From Polaribacter litorisediminis (GTDB lineage Bacteria; Bacteroidota; Bacteroidia; Flavobacteriales; Flavobacteriaceae): a DNA stretch of 64,000 bases. The position numbers and the translations under genes were made by a program. The DNA is taken from the NCBI RefSeq assembly GCF_019968605.1, contig NZ_CP082966.1, positions 3,089,501 to 3,153,500 of the forward strand. Direction: 5' to 3'. Shown piece after piece: positions 62,254-64,000 of the stretch (position 1 is the first letter of the stretch; each line of letters begins with the position of its first letter). Below the pieces are notes generated by a model that searched no databases, was not told the DNA's origin, and was given only the letters and a program-made list of their open reading frames with translations.

Positions 62254-63098
62254 TTGATGGTAATTTCATACAAATTACCACCTTCTCCACCCGCTTTTTC
62301 ATCGGTAACAAGCAATTTATTGGATCCTTTAAAACAGATTCCTTCTTTTTGAGTTTTATGCTCTAATTCAATTTCTTCAACAGTTCCTGAAAAGAAGTCA
62401 TCTTCTTTAAAGTTTGAAAAAATAAGAACATTTCTTTGAGATAATAAAGCCACTTTTGTGCCATCATCAGAAATATCTGCTGAAGTTATCCAACATTTTA
62501 AATCTTTACAATTTTTATATTCTCCGATTAATTTTGCAACATGATTTCCTTTCTTAGCAGGAAGTTTATAGAGAAAAGTTCTTCCATATTTTTTCTTAAC
62601 TCTACTTTTTGTAAAAATATAGATGTAATTTTTAAAGTAAAAAAAGGCTTCTGCATCAAAAAGTAAGCTTTTCTTTTTAGATGAAAATTTTTCTTGATTT
62701 TCATACTCAAATTCTATCTTTTCTACTTCAGCACTTTTTTTATTTAAATACTTCTTATCAATTTTTAAGATTTTTAAATTCTTTCTTTTACTTAAGTTGT
62801 TCCCAAAATCACCGATATAGATATTGCCTTTTTCATCTGAAGTTAAATCTTCCCAATCACGATTTTTAGTTTTTACATAAATCTCTCTTTTAATCTTACC
62901 TTTTTTTGAAACAGCGAATAATTTTGGCTGGTTCCCACCATCATTTATCATCCAAATAAAATCCGACTTCACTTCAAATTCTACTCCAGAAACTTCTTTT
63001 AAACTTTTGGGCAAATCTGCTAGAATCTTTAATTGCCCAAAATTTTGACAACTAGCAACTATCATAAAAGTAAAAAAAACGACCATTTTTCTTATCAT
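62250..63098 (-). CDS. Lipoprotein, probable beta-propeller (SdiA-regulated-like)
   Basis: 282 aa. Lipoprotein signal FFTFMIVASCQNFGQ (Cys about residue 17). Repeated WINDGGNQPKLFAVSKKGKI and IYIGDFGNNLSKRKN segments suggest a propeller fold, as in SdiA-regulated-type or esterase-like lipoproteins. Basic overall. No catalytic motif assigned. Confidence 0.75.
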   Translation of the reverse strand: MIRKMVVFFTFMIVASCQNFGQLKILADLPKSLKEVSGVEFEVKSDFIWMINDGGNQPKLFAVSKKGKIKREIYVKTKNRDWEDLTSDEKGNIYIGDFGNNLSKRKNLKILKIDKKYLNKKSAEVEKIEFEYENQEKFSSKKKSLLFDAEAFFYFKNYIYIFTKSRVKKKYGRTFLYKLPAKKGNHVAKLIGEYKNCKDLKCWITSADISDDGTKVALLSQRNVLIFSNFKEDDFFSGTVEEIELEHKTQKEGICFKGSNKLLVTDEKAGGEGGNLYEITIN

Positions 63099-63154
63099 AA
63101 AACTTTAATAAAAATTTTTATTTTATTTATAAAATAGCTGTGTAAAAAATTAAA

Positions 63155-63976
63155 TTACCATCCGCCAGAAGCTCCGCCTCCACCAAAACTTCCACCGCCA
63201 AAACCACCTCCAAAGCCTCCTCCGCCTGAAGAACCGCCAAAACCACCTCCAAAACCGCCACTTCTGCCAGAGTTACTTAAAACTATGGCAGTAAAAATAG
63301 TATCTGCGAGTGAACCTCTTCTAAAACCTCTTCCGCCTCCTTTATTGTTTTTGTTTCCTCTAGAAATTAAAAGAACGATAATGATAATAATGATGACAAA
63401 AACGAGCACTCCAGGATCAAAACCTTTCTCATTTTTTTTAGGGGTTCCTGTAAATTCGCCGTTTAACGTTTTAAAAATATAGTCGACTCCCCTATCTAAA
63501 CCGCTATAAAAATCGCCTTTTTTAAATTCGGGGATCATAACCCTTTCAATAATTCTTTTCGATTGAAAATCTGTTAATACATACTCAACACCTTTTCCTA
63601 CTTGGATGGCTATTTTCTTGTCATCTTTAGCCAATACAACTAAAACGCCATTGTCTTTTTTTGCATCGCCAATTCCCCATTTTTCGCCCCAATTGGCGGC
63701 TAAATAGCTGATATTCTCCCCTTCGGTAGATGCGATAATAGCAATCACAATTTGTGTCGAAGTGGTATCTGAATAACGGATTAATTTATTTTCTAAACGG
63801 TTTTTTTGTGCATCCGAAAGTAAGTTTACATAATCATATATACTCGTTTGAAACTTTGGTTTTTCAGGAATTTTAAATCCTTGAGAACATACATTTAAGG
63901 CACTAATAAAGGCAAATAAAAAGATAATCTTTTTACCAATAACGATTAACCGAGAACTATCAATTAAATTTTTCAT
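63155..63976 (-). CDS. TPM-domain (YgcG-type) membrane protein
   Basis: 273 aa. Signal or membrane segment (KKIIFLFAFISALNVCSQ), TPM domain (YVNLLSDAQKNRLENKLI, IVIAIIASTEGENISYLAAN, WGEKWGIGDAKKDNGVLVVL), membrane helix VLVFVIIIIIIVLLIS and a Gly/Ser-rich C-terminal tail (GGFGGGFGGSSGGGGFGGG). TPM proteins commonly accompany LemA. A further gene probably lies upstream, beyond 63976. Confidence 0.93.
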   Translation of the reverse strand: MKNLIDSSRLIVIGKKIIFLFAFISALNVCSQGFKIPEKPKFQTSIYDYVNLLSDAQKNRLENKLIRYSDTTSTQIVIAIIASTEGENISYLAANWGEKWGIGDAKKDNGVLVVLAKDDKKIAIQVGKGVEYVLTDFQSKRIIERVMIPEFKKGDFYSGLDRGVDYIFKTLNGEFTGTPKKNEKGFDPGVLVFVIIIIIIVLLISRGNKNNKGGGRGFRRGSLADTIFTAIVLSNSGRSGGFGGGFGGSSGGGGFGGGFGGGSFGGGGASGGW

Positions 63977-64000
63977 CCTTTAGAAACCTCATTAGAAAGT

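Overview
The window is low-GC DNA from a marine-type Bacteroidota, most likely a member of the Flavobacteriaceae (Polaribacter/Tenacibaculum-like). The evidence is TAnnTTTG-type -7 promoter boxes (for example before der and era), a type IX secretion C-terminal domain, the CotH/VTC/DUF4956/DUF2490 cluster, and Era/Der protein sequences of flavobacterial type. It divides into two tandem mobile islands (1 to about 38,800) and a core-genome stretch (about 38,800 to 64,000).

Island 1 (1 to 17,890, left end outside the window). On the minus strand, reading right to left: a tyrosine integrase, an unknown 322-aa protein, a tiny helical protein, a zinc-ribbon protein, and a WYL-domain regulator. Next comes a type III (III-D-like) CRISPR effector operon: cas6, a short cas10 with a GGDD palm but no HD domain, four RAMP proteins, a 136-aa family protein, a CARF-HEPN RNase and a Csx20-type ring nuclease. 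A Dda/RecD-like helicase follows, then a tandem array of very small proteins, each with the same 65-bp leader. No cas1, cas2 or CRISPR array is visible. The expected logic is that Cas10 makes cyclic oligoadenylate on target recognition, the CARF-HEPN protein becomes an active RNase, and Csx20 removes the signal. A palindrome next to the cas6 promoter is a plausible operator for the WYL protein.

Island 2 (about 17,936 to 38,795) is bounded by 46-bp copies of the 3' half of tRNA-fMet. The intact tRNA is at 38,800-38,872 and the duplicate at 17,890-17,935. It has its own integrase, two tandem copies of the zinc-ribbon/small-protein module (one partly broken), and 22-bp near-identical direct repeats just inside both ends that look like integrase arm sites. 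Its cargo is a WYL regulator, a divergent set of small unknown genes, an sbcD remnant, recD-recC-recB, a 631-aa protein with an RNxxxH (HEPN-type) motif, two small genes, and a lone convergent 745-aa unknown. This WYL/RecBCD/HEPN module is the best candidate here for an undescribed defence system.

The two islands share a chassis (integrase, zinc-ribbon protein, 60-69-aa protein, 10-bp-phased repeats, a terminator about 18 bp inside the tRNA end). They are stacked at one tRNA, which suggests successive insertions by one family of defence-carrying elements.

The core region holds era, der, a GAF-domain protein, an HD-PycTM membrane protein, and the CotH exoprotein cluster with a VTC-type polyphosphate polymerase. 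It continues with methionine-sulfoxide reductases (msrB, msrA and a variant msrA), SelO, an aldo/keto reductase, an XdhC/MocA-like pair for molybdoenzyme maturation, a lipoprotein phosphatase fused to an outer-membrane barrel, a DUF423 protein, a lipoprotein and a TPM-domain protein.
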